Assembly: GCA_013178185.1 (NCBI GenBank) | Contig: JABLXC010000024.1 | Coordinates: forward strand, 1 to 55,241 | Direction: 5' to 3' | DNA from: Anaerolineae bacterium | Lineage (GTDB): Bacteria; Chloroflexota; Anaerolineae; Anaerolineales; Anaerolineaceae | DNA length: 55,241 nt | Shown here: positions 43,747-53,011 of the stretch, piece by piece | Position numbering within the stretch: position 1 is the first letter of the stretch | Layout of the letters: every line of letters starts with the position of its first letter | Translations under genes and position numbers: made by a program | Notes under the pieces: generated by a model | What the model saw: only the letters and a program-made list of their open reading frames with translations | Told to the model about the DNA's origin: nothing | Databases searched by the model: none

Positions 43747-44490
43747 ATGCGATTGACGGAACGCGTTTACATGGTTGGAAGCGGCGATAACGGTTTTTGC
43801 TTGAGCGACCATGCGGATTGCAATATCTATCTGATTGATGGCGGAGATGAGTTGGCGCTTATCGATGCGGGTGTTGGTGAAGGCACTAACTGTATCCTTG
43901 ATAATATTCGTTTGTATGGTTTTAACCCGGATAAGATCACCACTCTTTTCTTGACCCATATTCACGCGGATCATGCAGGTGGCTCAGCGGGACTGCGGTA
44001 CTTGATTTCTGGAATGAAGGTAGCTGTAGCCGGTGGAGCGGCGCTTGCTTTGCGTCAAGGAGATGAAAAAGCGATTAGTCTTGACCTGGCCAAAAAAGCA
44101 GGTTTTTACGCCCAGAATTATTTCTTTCAACCCTGCCCTGTCGATATCGAACTTCAGGATGGCGACCAAATAACTGTGGGAGATCTCACTGTACAAGCGA
44201 TTTCGGCACCCGGCCATTCGGCTTATGATATGGCATACGTAGTCCAGGTCGACCAGAAAACCTCTTTGTTCAGCGGAGATATCATTTTTCACGATGGAAA
44301 AATTCTTCTTCAAAGTACGTGGGATTGTGACCTGCAAAAATTGATCACCAGCTTACGCCGGCTGGGAGAGGTGAGGGTAGATGTTCTCCTGCCTGGCCAT
44401 AACCTGGTAACGCTGAAAGATGGCACGCTGCAAATCTGGAAAGCGATTGAGATTCTGGATCACTGTCTTATACCGAAGAGTTTATTGTGA
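43747..44490 (+). CDS. MBL-fold (metallo-beta-lactamase) hydrolase, glyoxalase II-like
   Basis: The protein has 247 residues. The metal motif is LTHIHADHAGG, and the further ligands are His in APGHSAYDM, Asp in FSGDIIFHDG and His in LLPGHNLV. The fold starts at CNIYLIDGGDELALIDAGVG. Relatives hydrolyse thioesters, lactones or phosphodiesters. In a sugar oxidation pathway a lactonase role would make sense downstream of the Gfo/Idh dehydrogenases, but this is only inference from neighbourhood. It lies between the M20 and FGGY kinase genes. Confidence 0.9.
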   Translation: MRLTERVYMVGSGDNGFCLSDHADCNIYLIDGGDELALIDAGVGEGTNCILDNIRLYGFNPDKITTLFLTHIHADHAGGSAGLRYLISGMKVAVAGGAALALRQGDEKAISLDLAKKAGFYAQNYFFQPCPVDIELQDGDQITVGDLTVQAISAPGHSAYDMAYVVQVDQKTSLFSGDIIFHDGKILLQSTWDCDLQKLITSLRRLGEVRVDVLLPGHNLVTLKDGTLQIWKAIEILDHCLIPKSLL

Positions 44491-44529
44491 TTTTGCAAAA
44501 AGTTTGATTCCTTGAAAGCATAGATTGAA

Positions 44530-46032
44530 ATGCCAAGCTTACTTCTCTCTATTGATATTGGAACCACAGCGGTCAAGGCCGGTTGTTTCACGCCCGAAGG
44601 AAAAATTCTTGGCTCTTCTTATGTGGAATATACTTTGTTGCACCCTGCTCATTTGTGTATTGAACACGATGCCAATTTGTGGTGGAGTTTATCGCGGCAA
44701 GTGGTCTTGGAGGCTCTTTCCGTTTCTGGTATATCGTCTGATGAGATTGCCGCACTCAGTATTTCTGCCCAAGGCATATCTTATGTACCTGTAGATGAGG
44801 CTGGCAATCCTCTCCATAATGTTTTTTCTTGGATGGACACGCGCGCTGTAGAGCAAACTGACAGGATTCGGAACCTTTTTGTGAGCCAGGGGGAGGCATT
44901 CCGGCGGGTAGGTCTGCATGTTGTCCCAACCTATACGCTTCCTAAAATTCTTTGGCTGAAAGATCATCATCCGGAAATCTTTCGGGCGGCGCATAAGTTC
45001 AGTACATGCCTGGATTTTATGAATAAACGTTTGGTTAATCGGTTTATCACCGATTATTCGATCGCTGGCGGTACCCTTGCTCATGATCTTGACAGGCTTG
45101 CCTGGTCAGATTTTGTCTTGGAAGGAACTGGCGTTCCAAAAGAGAAATTGCCGGAAATTAATTGGGGGGGAACTCCACTCGGTGAATTATGTCCAGCAGC
45201 TGCCCGTGAGTTGAGCCTACCCGACACTGTGCAAGTGTTTCTCGGTGGACATGACCAGGAGTGTGCGGCTCTTGGGGCAGGACTGCAGAATGAGGAGGTT
45301 TCAATTTCTTTAGGAACCGCATCGATCTTGATCGCTCCTCTGAGCGTGCCGACCTTTGACCCCAGCTTAAGAATCCCTTGCTACCCGCATGTTGAAAAGG
45401 ATAAATTTGTATTGGAAGCGGTAGTGAGCGCCGGGGGCGGTTCTTTTAAATGGTTGCGCGATTTCTATAATTCGATTGCCTGTGGTGCTGGCGGCAAACC
45501 TTATGATTATGATGCCCTGGTTGATCTTGCCATGTGCGCGCCTGTTGGAGCAAACGGTGTCAGGTTCTATCCACACTTTTCCGGAGCAACTGCGCCCTAT
45601 TGGAATCCCAATTCAACCGGTGTGTTTCATGGCCTTTCCTTGGGTTCAAATCTTGCAGATGTCGTCAGGGCAGTGTTGGAAGGTTGGTGTTACCAATTGA
45701 AATCCAACCTGCTTGTAATTGAAGAACTGACTGGTAAACGAGAAAGGATCGTTGTATTTGGCGGTGGGGTTCGTAATCAAAGGCTTCAACAGTTGATTGC
45801 TTCTGTTTTTGGACGACCAGTTGTTGTTTCATATACATCCGAGACAGCTCTTTTGGGTGCGGCGATGTTGGCAGGTGTTGGAGCGGGAATTTATCGAGAT
45901 TTAGATGAGGCGAAGACGGTCGTTCGCCAATCATCCAATTATCGAGACCCTGAAGCACAAAACATCGGTCGTTATCAAGAATTATATGAACGGTATCGAG
46001 AAATTGAAGACAATCAACTGCAAATCCTTTAG
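44530..46032 (+). CDS. FGGY-family carbohydrate kinase, xylulokinase-like
   Basis: The protein has 500 residues, the usual FGGY size. The N-terminal phosphate loop is LLSIDIGTTAVKAGCFTPEG and the substrate loop SISAQGISYVPVDEAGNP with FSWMDTRA. The catalytic Asp is in FLGGHDQECAALGAG, and the C-terminal ATP site is VVFGGGVRNQRLQQLIASVF. It phosphorylates a free sugar, sugar alcohol or keto sugar with ATP; xylulose is the commonest guess from similarity, but the locus gives no other pentose gene. The stop lies 76 bases before oxidoreductase copy 3. Confidence 0.9.
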   Translation: MPSLLLSIDIGTTAVKAGCFTPEGKILGSSYVEYTLLHPAHLCIEHDANLWWSLSRQVVLEALSVSGISSDEIAALSISAQGISYVPVDEAGNPLHNVFSWMDTRAVEQTDRIRNLFVSQGEAFRRVGLHVVPTYTLPKILWLKDHHPEIFRAAHKFSTCLDFMNKRLVNRFITDYSIAGGTLAHDLDRLAWSDFVLEGTGVPKEKLPEINWGGTPLGELCPAAARELSLPDTVQVFLGGHDQECAALGAGLQNEEVSISLGTASILIAPLSVPTFDPSLRIPCYPHVEKDKFVLEAVVSAGGGSFKWLRDFYNSIACGAGGKPYDYDALVDLAMCAPVGANGVRFYPHFSGATAPYWNPNSTGVFHGLSLGSNLADVVRAVLEGWCYQLKSNLLVIEELTGKRERIVVFGGGVRNQRLQQLIASVFGRPVVVSYTSETALLGAAMLAGVGAGIYRDLDEAKTVVRQSSNYRDPEAQNIGRYQELYERYREIEDNQLQIL

Positions 46033-46108
46033 AGGACTGATTGTTACAGAACAGCAGGTGCAACAGCAACAGAAAAAACTACCATTTTAGTCTGGGAGGT
46101 TGTTGGGT

Positions 46109-47134
46109 ATGACAAAGCAAGGAAAAGTGAATGTTGGCGTGATTGGAGTGGGCTGGTTCGGCGAATTTCACGCTCGCCTCTACAAGCAGCTTCAGGGCGC
46201 AAACTTGGTTGGTGTTTGTGATGCTGATTTTCAACGCGCTAAAGTTGTTGCTGAACGGCTCGGCACTCGCGCTTATGCTGACTCGGAAGAGCTACTTGCA
46301 GAGCAATCGTTAGAAGCAGTCAGCATTTGCACATCGGATCAACATCACCTTGAGCCGGTCTTGCAAGCCTGCCAGGCGAGGAAGCATATTTTGGTTGAGA
46401 AGCCGTTGGCTCTCAGTTTAACCGATTGTGATCAGATGATCGCTGCTTCGAAAGCTGCAGGTGTTCATCTGATGGTTGCGCATATTCTCCGTTTCAGTCA
46501 AAGATACGTGGAGGCCCGGAAACTCATCCAGTCTGGTGAGATTGGCCAGGTGCGTCACTTCTATGGCCGACGTAATAACCCCCGGCGTGCTGCTCGCCGA
46601 TTAGGGTCGCGATGTGGGTATCACACCATCGTTTTTCATAACGCTGTCCATGATATTGATATTATGAATTGGTTCGCGGATAGTGAGGTGGTTGAAGCCT
46701 ATGCAATTGCTCAGTCCGGTGAGATGGAGAAGGAAGGTTTTTATATGAGCGATTGTGTTTTATCGATGTTGAAATTCCAAAATGGCGCGGCGGCGGTGAT
46801 GGAAAATTGCTGGATTTATCCAGATACTTATCCGACCCTGGTTGATGCAGTCACAGAAGTGACCGGGACTCACGGGAAGATTGTGCTGGATTTCCGGAAT
46901 CAGGGTGCGATCAGTTACACCAACAAGGGGGTCGGATATTTTGAAAATTCGTATTGGCCGGAGATTTATGGGCTGGTTTCTGGAGACCTTCATCAAGAGT
47001 TGGAACACTTCCTCCATTGCATCACCGAGGACCTACCAGTGCCTGTAACAGGGGAGGATGGTAGAAAAGCCGTTGCTGCTGCCAACGCGATTGTGGCTTC
47101 GCTCAGTAGTGGAAAACCAGAACCTGTGAAGTGA
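46109..47134 (+). CDS. Gfo/Idh/MocA family oxidoreductase (copy 3)
   Basis: The protein has 341 residues from the ATG at 46109, with GGGAGG ten bases upstream; earlier TTG codons are less likely. The Rossmann start is VGVIGVGWFGEFHARLYKQL, the EKP motif is LVEKPLALS, and the active-site segment is NAVHDIDIMNWFADSE. The C-terminus (LPVPVTGEDGRKAVAAANAI) matches copies 1 and 2. It is about 9 kb from those copies, next to the FGGY kinase and SIS isomerase. All three may act in turn or on different epimers. Confidence 0.9.
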   Translation: MTKQGKVNVGVIGVGWFGEFHARLYKQLQGANLVGVCDADFQRAKVVAERLGTRAYADSEELLAEQSLEAVSICTSDQHHLEPVLQACQARKHILVEKPLALSLTDCDQMIAASKAAGVHLMVAHILRFSQRYVEARKLIQSGEIGQVRHFYGRRNNPRRAARRLGSRCGYHTIVFHNAVHDIDIMNWFADSEVVEAYAIAQSGEMEKEGFYMSDCVLSMLKFQNGAAAVMENCWIYPDTYPTLVDAVTEVTGTHGKIVLDFRNQGAISYTNKGVGYFENSYWPEIYGLVSGDLHQELEHFLHCITEDLPVPVTGEDGRKAVAAANAIVASLSSGKPEPVK

Positions 47135-47195
47135 AGTTGCCAACTCCTTATATCCAGATAATCAGTACTTAGGGCCTTATAGAGAGGAACAAATT

Positions 47196-48248
47196 ATGAC
47201 ATCAGGACATTTTACAGCAGAAGAAATCTCCAGCCAAGCATCTGTCTGGCGGAAGCTATTTGAAAAGTTTAATGTTGATCGAGGCAACCACAAGAAATTA
47301 TCCGAATTGGCGGTGGGTCGTTCATTCGTTGTGACAGGGTGTGGTTCAACATATTATTTGTCTCTGAGTGCTGCTGCTCTTCTACGCCAATATGGCTTTC
47401 TTGCTCATGCAGTGCCAGGTTCAGAACTGGCTACCTTCACGCAGGCATCTCTTTTTGAGAATCCCTGGCTTCTTGCCATTTCTCGTTCTGGGAGAACCTC
47501 TGAAACACTCTGGGCAGTTAAGCGATTCCGCGAGAGCTGCCCAGAAGGAAAGGTGATTGCAATTACATGTGATGCGCAATCTGAACTTGCAAAAGACGCC
47601 GATTTTTGTTTGACCGCTTCAGATGCTCAGGAGAAATCTGTTGTTCAAACTCGTTCGTTTACGAGCGCATTCTTTTTAACTCAGTTACTCGTTGCTTCGT
47701 TGGTTGGAAGCGAGCAAATGATCGAGAAGCTTGGACAGTTGCCTAACCAATTGGTGCACCTGCTTGACCGGGTCGGGGACCTTCCTCGTAAAATTGGAAA
47801 TGATTCGAATATTCAACGTCTTTTCTTCCTGGGCGGCGGCCCGTTCTATGGATTGGCATGTGAAGCTACTTTAAAGGCGAAAGAAATGACTCTCTCCTGG
47901 TCCGAAGGATATCATCCATTAGAAATTCGCCATGGCCCGATGTCTGTTGTCGATAAAAATTCCTTGGTTGTGGGGTTTCTTTCAGATTGTGGCTTTGAGG
48001 CCGAAAGAAGGGTTCTGCGAGACATGAAGAAACTTGGCGCACAGGTCATGGTGTTTACAGAGGATGGTAGCGCTTTCGAGCAAGATGAAGTTGATTATCT
48101 AGTGGATGTTCGCAGCGGTTTGTCGGATTGGGAACGGGGACCGCTCTACTTACCTGTTTTGCATTGGATCTTTTACTACCGTGCTTTGAGCCGGGGATTA
48201 AACCCTGATGAACCGGCCAATTTAACCGCTGTGGTAGAGCTTAGTTAG
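47196..48248 (+). CDS. SIS-domain sugar isomerase/deaminase, AgaS/GlmS-like
   Basis: The protein has 350 residues with two SIS domains. The first carries VVTGCGSTYYLSLSAAALL and LLAISRSGRTSETLWAVKRF. The second carries FFLGGGPFYGLACEATLKAK and the GlmS-like active-site segment SEGYHPLEIRHGPMSVVD. The C-terminus YRALSRGLNPDEPANLTAVV is typical of AgaS, which deaminates and isomerises galactosamine-6-phosphate to tagatose-6-phosphate. No glutaminase domain is present, consistent with a catabolic enzyme. With the KbaZ and LacD genes downstream this fits an Aga-type route. Confidence 0.88.
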   Translation: MTSGHFTAEEISSQASVWRKLFEKFNVDRGNHKKLSELAVGRSFVVTGCGSTYYLSLSAAALLRQYGFLAHAVPGSELATFTQASLFENPWLLAISRSGRTSETLWAVKRFRESCPEGKVIAITCDAQSELAKDADFCLTASDAQEKSVVQTRSFTSAFFLTQLLVASLVGSEQMIEKLGQLPNQLVHLLDRVGDLPRKIGNDSNIQRLFFLGGGPFYGLACEATLKAKEMTLSWSEGYHPLEIRHGPMSVVDKNSLVVGFLSDCGFEAERRVLRDMKKLGAQVMVFTEDGSAFEQDEVDYLVDVRSGLSDWERGPLYLPVLHWIFYYRALSRGLNPDEPANLTAVVELS

Positions 48249-48303
48249 CATAGTTGTTTGGCAGCCTCTTCATGATATTGAATAGACCAACAGGAGGTCG
48301 ATG

Positions 48304-49503
48304 ATGTTAGATAAAGCGCTAATCTCAAGTCTGCGTGACTTTTATAAGAAGCATTTACTTGCGGATGTCATGTCTTTTTGGGAAACAAGAACAAAAGATC
48401 AGAAATATGGCGGATATTTGACCTGTTTTGATCGCCAGGGGAATATTACCGATACGGATAAATATATCTGGTTCCAGGGTAGAAATTTATGGATGTTTTC
48501 CGCTCTTTATAACGAAATGGACAAGGATGAGAAGTGGCTGGATCTGGCCAAACATGGGCGGGACTTTCTTGTTCAGCGGGCTTATGCTGGGGACGGAAGA
48601 TTTTATTACCGGCTAGACCGCCAAGGTCGTGTTAAGGAAGGAACGATCTCTATATTCAGTGATCTCTTTGTCGTCGCGGGTCTGGCTGAATATGCTGTTG
48701 CCTCTGGTTCTGATGAGGACCTGGAACTCATAAAAACCGTTTTCGATACTATCGAGAAGAATACTTACGATCCCAACTTTAAAGATATCCATCATAATGT
48801 ATGGAAGCCGGAGTATAAGCGACATGGAATCTACATGATTAATATTATCACTGCCCCTATTGTGGCCAAGGTGCTGGGCAGGGCCTATACCAAGCCTCTT
48901 ACGGATCATTGTCTCGAAAACATTCTTTATGTATTTGCTCGAGATGAGTATCAAGCTCTAGTAGAGGCAGTTGGAAGGGATAATCAATTCATGGATGACC
49001 CGGAAGGGCGAGTTGTCTACCCCGGACACACTATGGAAGCAGCCTGGGCGTGTATTGAAGAGGGCCTTCGCCGGCAGGATCGAACCGTTATAGATCGAGG
49101 TCTGTTGATCGCAGATTGGGCATATGCGTGGGGTTATGATCCAGAGTATGGCGGCATCTACTCTTATCGTGATGTAAAAAGCGCGGAGCCTTTGCAGACC
49201 GATTGGAACAAGGCGGTTGGTATGCAGTGGCATGATAAGAACTTCTGGGTTAATGCCGAGGCACTCTATACGACCGCCTTAGCGGCTGTGGAAAAAGACG
49301 ATGAAAAGTACCTAGAACGATTCTTGCGTCAGCATGAGTGGTGCCAGAAGTATTTCTACGATCCGGAATACGGTGAGTGGTATTCTGAACTCTATCGGGA
49401 TGGGCGGGTTAAGTTGGCAGACAAGGGGACGATGTGGAAAGCAGCCTATCATGTTCCGCGAGCTTTGCTACTTACTCACAAGGTGTTCGATCGATATCTC
49501 TAG
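48304..49503 (+). CDS. AGE-family (N-acylglucosamine 2-epimerase) epimerase
   Basis: The protein has 399 residues from the ATG at 48304, six bases after AGGAGG; an ATG immediately before it is too close to that site. The alpha/alpha-barrel family signatures are WFQGRNLWMFSALYNEMD, FSDLFVVAGLAEYAVASG, VVYPGHTMEAAWACIEEGLR and WHDKNFWVNAEALYTTALA, with the catalytic His residues in the PGH and WHDK segments. Family members interconvert the C2 epimers of GlcNAc and ManNAc, or epimerise or isomerise free sugars. Here it could bring an epimer of the substrate into the pathway. It overlaps neither neighbour; the LacD gene follows after 12 bases. Confidence 0.9.
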   Translation: MLDKALISSLRDFYKKHLLADVMSFWETRTKDQKYGGYLTCFDRQGNITDTDKYIWFQGRNLWMFSALYNEMDKDEKWLDLAKHGRDFLVQRAYAGDGRFYYRLDRQGRVKEGTISIFSDLFVVAGLAEYAVASGSDEDLELIKTVFDTIEKNTYDPNFKDIHHNVWKPEYKRHGIYMINIITAPIVAKVLGRAYTKPLTDHCLENILYVFARDEYQALVEAVGRDNQFMDDPEGRVVYPGHTMEAAWACIEEGLRRQDRTVIDRGLLIADWAYAWGYDPEYGGIYSYRDVKSAEPLQTDWNKAVGMQWHDKNFWVNAEALYTTALAAVEKDDEKYLERFLRQHEWCQKYFYDPEYGEWYSELYRDGRVKLADKGTMWKAAYHVPRALLLTHKVFDRYL

Positions 49504-49515
49504 GAGCATTAGGTA

Positions 49516-50514
49516 ATGGCAAAAAGATCCTTGACCCCGGGTAAAATACGCGGTTTGCAGGCAACTTCCACGGATGGGATATTTTGCATCCTCGCTTTTG
49601 ACCACCGCGATTCATTACGGGGGATGTTGAAGCCCGAAAAACCCGAAGCGGTCTCTGACGAGGATATTGTTCAATTCAAAGAAGTGGTTGTTCGCCCTCT
49701 GGTGACTCATGTCAGCGCGGTACTGCTGGATCCTATCTATGGCGCTGTGCAGGGGATTTCGAGCGGCGCCGTACCAGGAAACATTGGTCTGCTTGTCGCG
49801 CTTGAGCAGACCGGTTATGTCGGTTCGAGTACAGCAAGGGTTACTGCTTTACTTCCGAACTGGTCTGTCAGCACCATCAAAAAGATAGGAGCATCAGCGG
49901 TGAAACTTCTTATTTACTATCACCCGGATGCTGGAGAAATCACCGATAAACAGGATGCGTTGGTGAAAAAAGTAATCGAGGATTGCCGTTCTCATGACAT
50001 CCCCTTGTTTTTGGAGGCAGTCTCTTATTCTCGAGATGCGGCTCATCCCAAAAATTCGCCGGAATTCGCCGTGCTGCGTCCCAAAATCTTGCGTGATACA
50101 GCGGAGAGGTTAAGTCAGTTGGGGCCGGATGTTCTCAAGTTAGAGTTTCCGGTAGACATATTGTATGCGACCAAGGAGGCAGATTGGAGGAAGGCCTGTA
50201 GGGCAGTCAGTGATGCCAGTCAGGTTCCCTGGACGCTACTTAGCGCCAGCGTCGATTATGATACTTACCGGCGGCAAGTGATTGTGGCCTGCCAGGAAGG
50301 CGCTTCTGGATTTATGGCCGGCAGGGCGATCTGGAAAGAAGCTATCGATATAACTGGAAATGACCGGGAAGAATTTTTAAACTCTGAGGCCAGCCGCCGT
50401 CTTGAAGAAATAAAAACGATTGCGCTGCGAGAAGGACGCCCCTGGTCGGACTTTTTTGAGGCGGAGCCTCTACCAGAGAACTGGTACAGGCAATTTGGCT
50501 CAAAAGCTCGATAG
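49516..50514 (+). CDS. lacD: LacD-like class I tagatose-1,6-bisphosphate aldolase
   Basis: The protein has 332 residues, the LacD length. It has the N-terminal ILAFDHRDSLRGML segment, AVKLLIYYHPDAGE, and VLKLEFPVDILYATKEADW, where the Lys is the likely Schiff-base residue. The C-terminal phosphate site is TLLSASVDYDTYRRQ and GFMAGRAIWKEAI. LacD-type enzymes split tagatose-1,6-bisphosphate into glyceraldehyde-3-phosphate and dihydroxyacetone phosphate; some relatives act on sulfo-sugar phosphates. It lies between the epimerase and KbaZ-like genes, which supports a tagatose route. The gene symbol is by family; the exact substrate is not proven. Confidence 0.82.
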   Translation: MAKRSLTPGKIRGLQATSTDGIFCILAFDHRDSLRGMLKPEKPEAVSDEDIVQFKEVVVRPLVTHVSAVLLDPIYGAVQGISSGAVPGNIGLLVALEQTGYVGSSTARVTALLPNWSVSTIKKIGASAVKLLIYYHPDAGEITDKQDALVKKVIEDCRSHDIPLFLEAVSYSRDAAHPKNSPEFAVLRPKILRDTAERLSQLGPDVLKLEFPVDILYATKEADWRKACRAVSDASQVPWTLLSASVDYDTYRRQVIVACQEGASGFMAGRAIWKEAIDITGNDREEFLNSEASRRLEEIKTIALREGRPWSDFFEAEPLPENWYRQFGSKAR

Positions 50515-50563
50515 TCGATTGTTGCCAGGTTGTATCTGACAGAGAAATTATAGAGTATTTTGT

Positions 50564-51805
50564 ATGAAAACAATAGGCTCGCTGGTTCGTACACTTATTG
50601 ACCTTAGAAAAAAGCGGAACATAAAAATCACCTTGCTTGCCGTTTGTCCAAATTCTGAGGCGGTTTTAGAAGCTGCTGTCTTATCCGCGTCTCATAATCG
50701 TTGTCCGATGTTATTTGCCGCGACTTTGAACCAGGTGGATCGCGATGGTGGTTATACCGGTTGGACGCAGGCCGAGTTCGTGAAAAAACTGGAGATTTTC
50801 GCCAGGAAATATGCCTGGTCTGGGGAATTATATCCATGCCTGGATCACGGTGGCCCCTGGCTTAAAGACCTGCATACGATAAACAATCTTAGCCTGGCTG
50901 AAACAATGCATGAAGTGAAGCTTTCATTGACTGCGTCGTTGCAAGCTGGTTACCGGTTGTTGCATATTGATCCTACGGTGGATCGAACGATCCCATCTGG
51001 AATTGTTCCAGTTGACCTAGTTATCAGCCGGACGATTGAATTAATTTCGCATGCAGAGCAAGTTCGCAAACAAATGGGGCTTGGACCAGTAGATTATGAG
51101 GTCGGAACTGAAGAAGTCCATGGTGGATTGGTAGATTTCCATCATTTTGCACGGTTCCTCACGGGGCTTCGCGATGGGCTTGAGAAACGCGATATGCTCT
51201 ATGCCTGGCCTTGCTTCATCGTTGCCAAAGTTGGCACTGATTTGCATACAAGCTTTTTTGATCCGGAAGTTGCCGAGCATCTGAGCAAAACGGTGGAGCC
51301 TCTTGGGTCGCTCATAAAAGGTCATTATACTGATTGGGTAGAGAACCCGGAAAAATACCCCGAATCTGGCATGGGAGGCGCAAACGTAGGCCCCGAGTTT
51401 ACCGCCGAAGAATTTAACGCCTTATATGATCTGGAAATGAAAGAGATTGCCATTTGCCACCATCGAACCGGGATGAAACCTTCTTACCTGCTCAAAGCAA
51501 TTGAGAACGCGGTGGTAGCATCTGGCCGGTGGAAGAAGTGGCTACTTGATGATGAGGTTGGAAAAGATTTTGGTGAGTTAAGCCCAGATCGGCGTCGCTG
51601 GCTGTTGCAAACGGCAGCCCGATACATTTGGACAGATGCAGACGTGATGGCGGCTCGAGAAATTCTGTATCAAAACCTGTCATGTGTAATACCTGATCCT
51701 CACCGGTACGTTGTTGGAAGGATCGCTGGCGCTGTCGATCGCTACATCACCGCTTTCAATTTATTTGATTCTCAAACCCTTTTTGAGCCAAGTAATGAAT
51801 ACTAA
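50564..51805 (+). CDS. kbaZ: KbaZ/GatZ-family tagatose-phosphate pathway protein
   Basis: The protein has 413 residues, close to the family length of about 420. Typical segments are [58 protein letters not shown] and GKLM-like downstream features such as [20 protein letters not shown]. KbaZ and GatZ have been described as the partner that stabilises the class II aldolase KbaY or GatY. No KbaY/GatY gene is in this window; instead a class I LacD-like aldolase precedes it. KbaZ may therefore have its own role in making tagatose bisphosphate, which would fit the lack of a PfkB-type tagatose-6-phosphate kinase gene here. Confidence 0.88.
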   Translation: MKTIGSLVRTLIDLRKKRNIKITLLAVCPNSEAVLEAAVLSASHNRCPMLFAATLNQVDRDGGYTGWTQAEFVKKLEIFARKYAWSGELYPCLDHGGPWLKDLHTINNLSLAETMHEVKLSLTASLQAGYRLLHIDPTVDRTIPSGIVPVDLVISRTIELISHAEQVRKQMGLGPVDYEVGTEEVHGGLVDFHHFARFLTGLRDGLEKRDMLYAWPCFIVAKVGTDLHTSFFDPEVAEHLSKTVEPLGSLIKGHYTDWVENPEKYPESGMGGANVGPEFTAEEFNALYDLEMKEIAICHHRTGMKPSYLLKAIENAVVASGRWKKWLLDDEVGKDFGELSPDRRRWLLQTAARYIWTDADVMAAREILYQNLSCVIPDPHRYVVGRIAGAVDRYITAFNLFDSQTLFEPSNEY

Positions 51806-51838
51806 GTCTGTAAGACCTGTTTTTGGTGTGAATAAAAG

Positions 51839-52990
51839 ATGAAAACAATCTTCAAAAATGGCAACCTCGTTACGCCCTATCAAATACTGCCGGATCACAC
51901 GCTTGTGATTCAAGGAAATAAAATTGAAGCGATTTTGGCTCAGCCTCCCGAAGTAGAACCTGGCGACACGGTAGTTGACGCGGGGGGAAAATGGGTTACC
52001 CCTGGCTTTATTGACATTCACGTCCATGGCGCTTTGGGAGTAGATACGATGCATGGCTCGGAAGCTGCGCTTCACAAGATAGCCCGTTTTTGTGCCAGCC
52101 ACGGAGTTACCTCATACTTGCCTACAACCTGGGCGGCTTCTGCAGAGAAGATCCTGGCCGCTTTGAACGCGGTTGCTAAGGCCTCTCAACCTTCTGACGG
52201 CGCGCGACACTTAGGCGTTCACATAGAAGGGCCGTACATCAACCCGAAGTACCGGGGTGCACAACGAGCAGAGGTGATACGCAAGCCTGACCAATCTGAG
52301 TACGAAGCCTGGCTGGCGACTGGCGTGGCCCGGCTGATAACGGTTGCACCTGAAATCGAAGGGGCAGATCGTTTCATCGATAGGATGATCCAGAACAGGG
52401 TGGAGATTTCGATCGGGCACAGTGGTGCAGGTTATGCTGAAGTCATCCAGGCAGCAGACCGGGGCGTATGCCATGTAACTCATCTGTTCAATGGAATGGC
52501 CGGTTTTCATCACCGCGACCCTGGCATCCTTGGCGCCTGCCTGTCAGATGATCGCCTGTACGCGCAAATCATCCCCGATGGCGTCCACCTTCACCCGGCT
52601 GTCGTGAAGACCACAATTCGAGCGAAAAGCAGCGCCCGGGTTATTTTAATCACCGATGCAATCTGTGGAACGGCAATGCCGGACGGCCATTATGAATTTG
52701 ACGGTCAAAAGATATATGTGAACCAGGGCGTGGCTCGTACACCGGAAGGCGGCCTTTCGGGCAGCACTTTGACCATGGATGTTGGGGTAAGAAATACTAT
52801 GAATTTTACCGGGTTACCCTTCAACGAGGTTTTACCGATGGCTACTGCTGTGCCAGCCGAAGCGATTGGGCTGGGGGGACAAAAAGGTGTGATCAAGCCC
52901 GGAGCTGATGCGGATATTCTCTTGCTGGATGCTACGTTTGATGTCCAAATGACGATCATTGCCGGCCAGATCGTTTTCGAGAAGAAATAA
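51839..52990 (+). CDS. nagA: N-acetylglucosamine/galactosamine-6-phosphate deacetylase
   Basis: The protein has 383 residues of the NagA amidohydrolase family. It has the N-terminal metal-site segment FIDIHVHGALGVDTMHG and the Glu ligand in HIEGPYINPKYRGAQ. The His ligands are in ISIGHSGAGYAEV and HVTHLFNGMAGF, the catalytic Asp is in ILITDAICGTAMPDGHY, and a late segment reads GGLSGSTLTMDVGVRNT. It removes the acetyl group from an N-acetylhexosamine-6-phosphate. With AgaS-like, KbaZ and LacD genes beside it, the galactosamine form (AgaA role) is as likely as the glucosamine one. The SIS gene follows after 21 bases. Confidence 0.93.
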   Translation: MKTIFKNGNLVTPYQILPDHTLVIQGNKIEAILAQPPEVEPGDTVVDAGGKWVTPGFIDIHVHGALGVDTMHGSEAALHKIARFCASHGVTSYLPTTWAASAEKILAALNAVAKASQPSDGARHLGVHIEGPYINPKYRGAQRAEVIRKPDQSEYEAWLATGVARLITVAPEIEGADRFIDRMIQNRVEISIGHSGAGYAEVIQAADRGVCHVTHLFNGMAGFHHRDPGILGACLSDDRLYAQIIPDGVHLHPAVVKTTIRAKSSARVILITDAICGTAMPDGHYEFDGQKIYVNQGVARTPEGGLSGSTLTMDVGVRNTMNFTGLPFNEVLPMATAVPAEAIGLGGQKGVIKPGADADILLLDATFDVQMTIIAGQIVFEKK

Positions 52991-53011
52991 TTGAAATTGA
53001 AAGGAGTGTTT

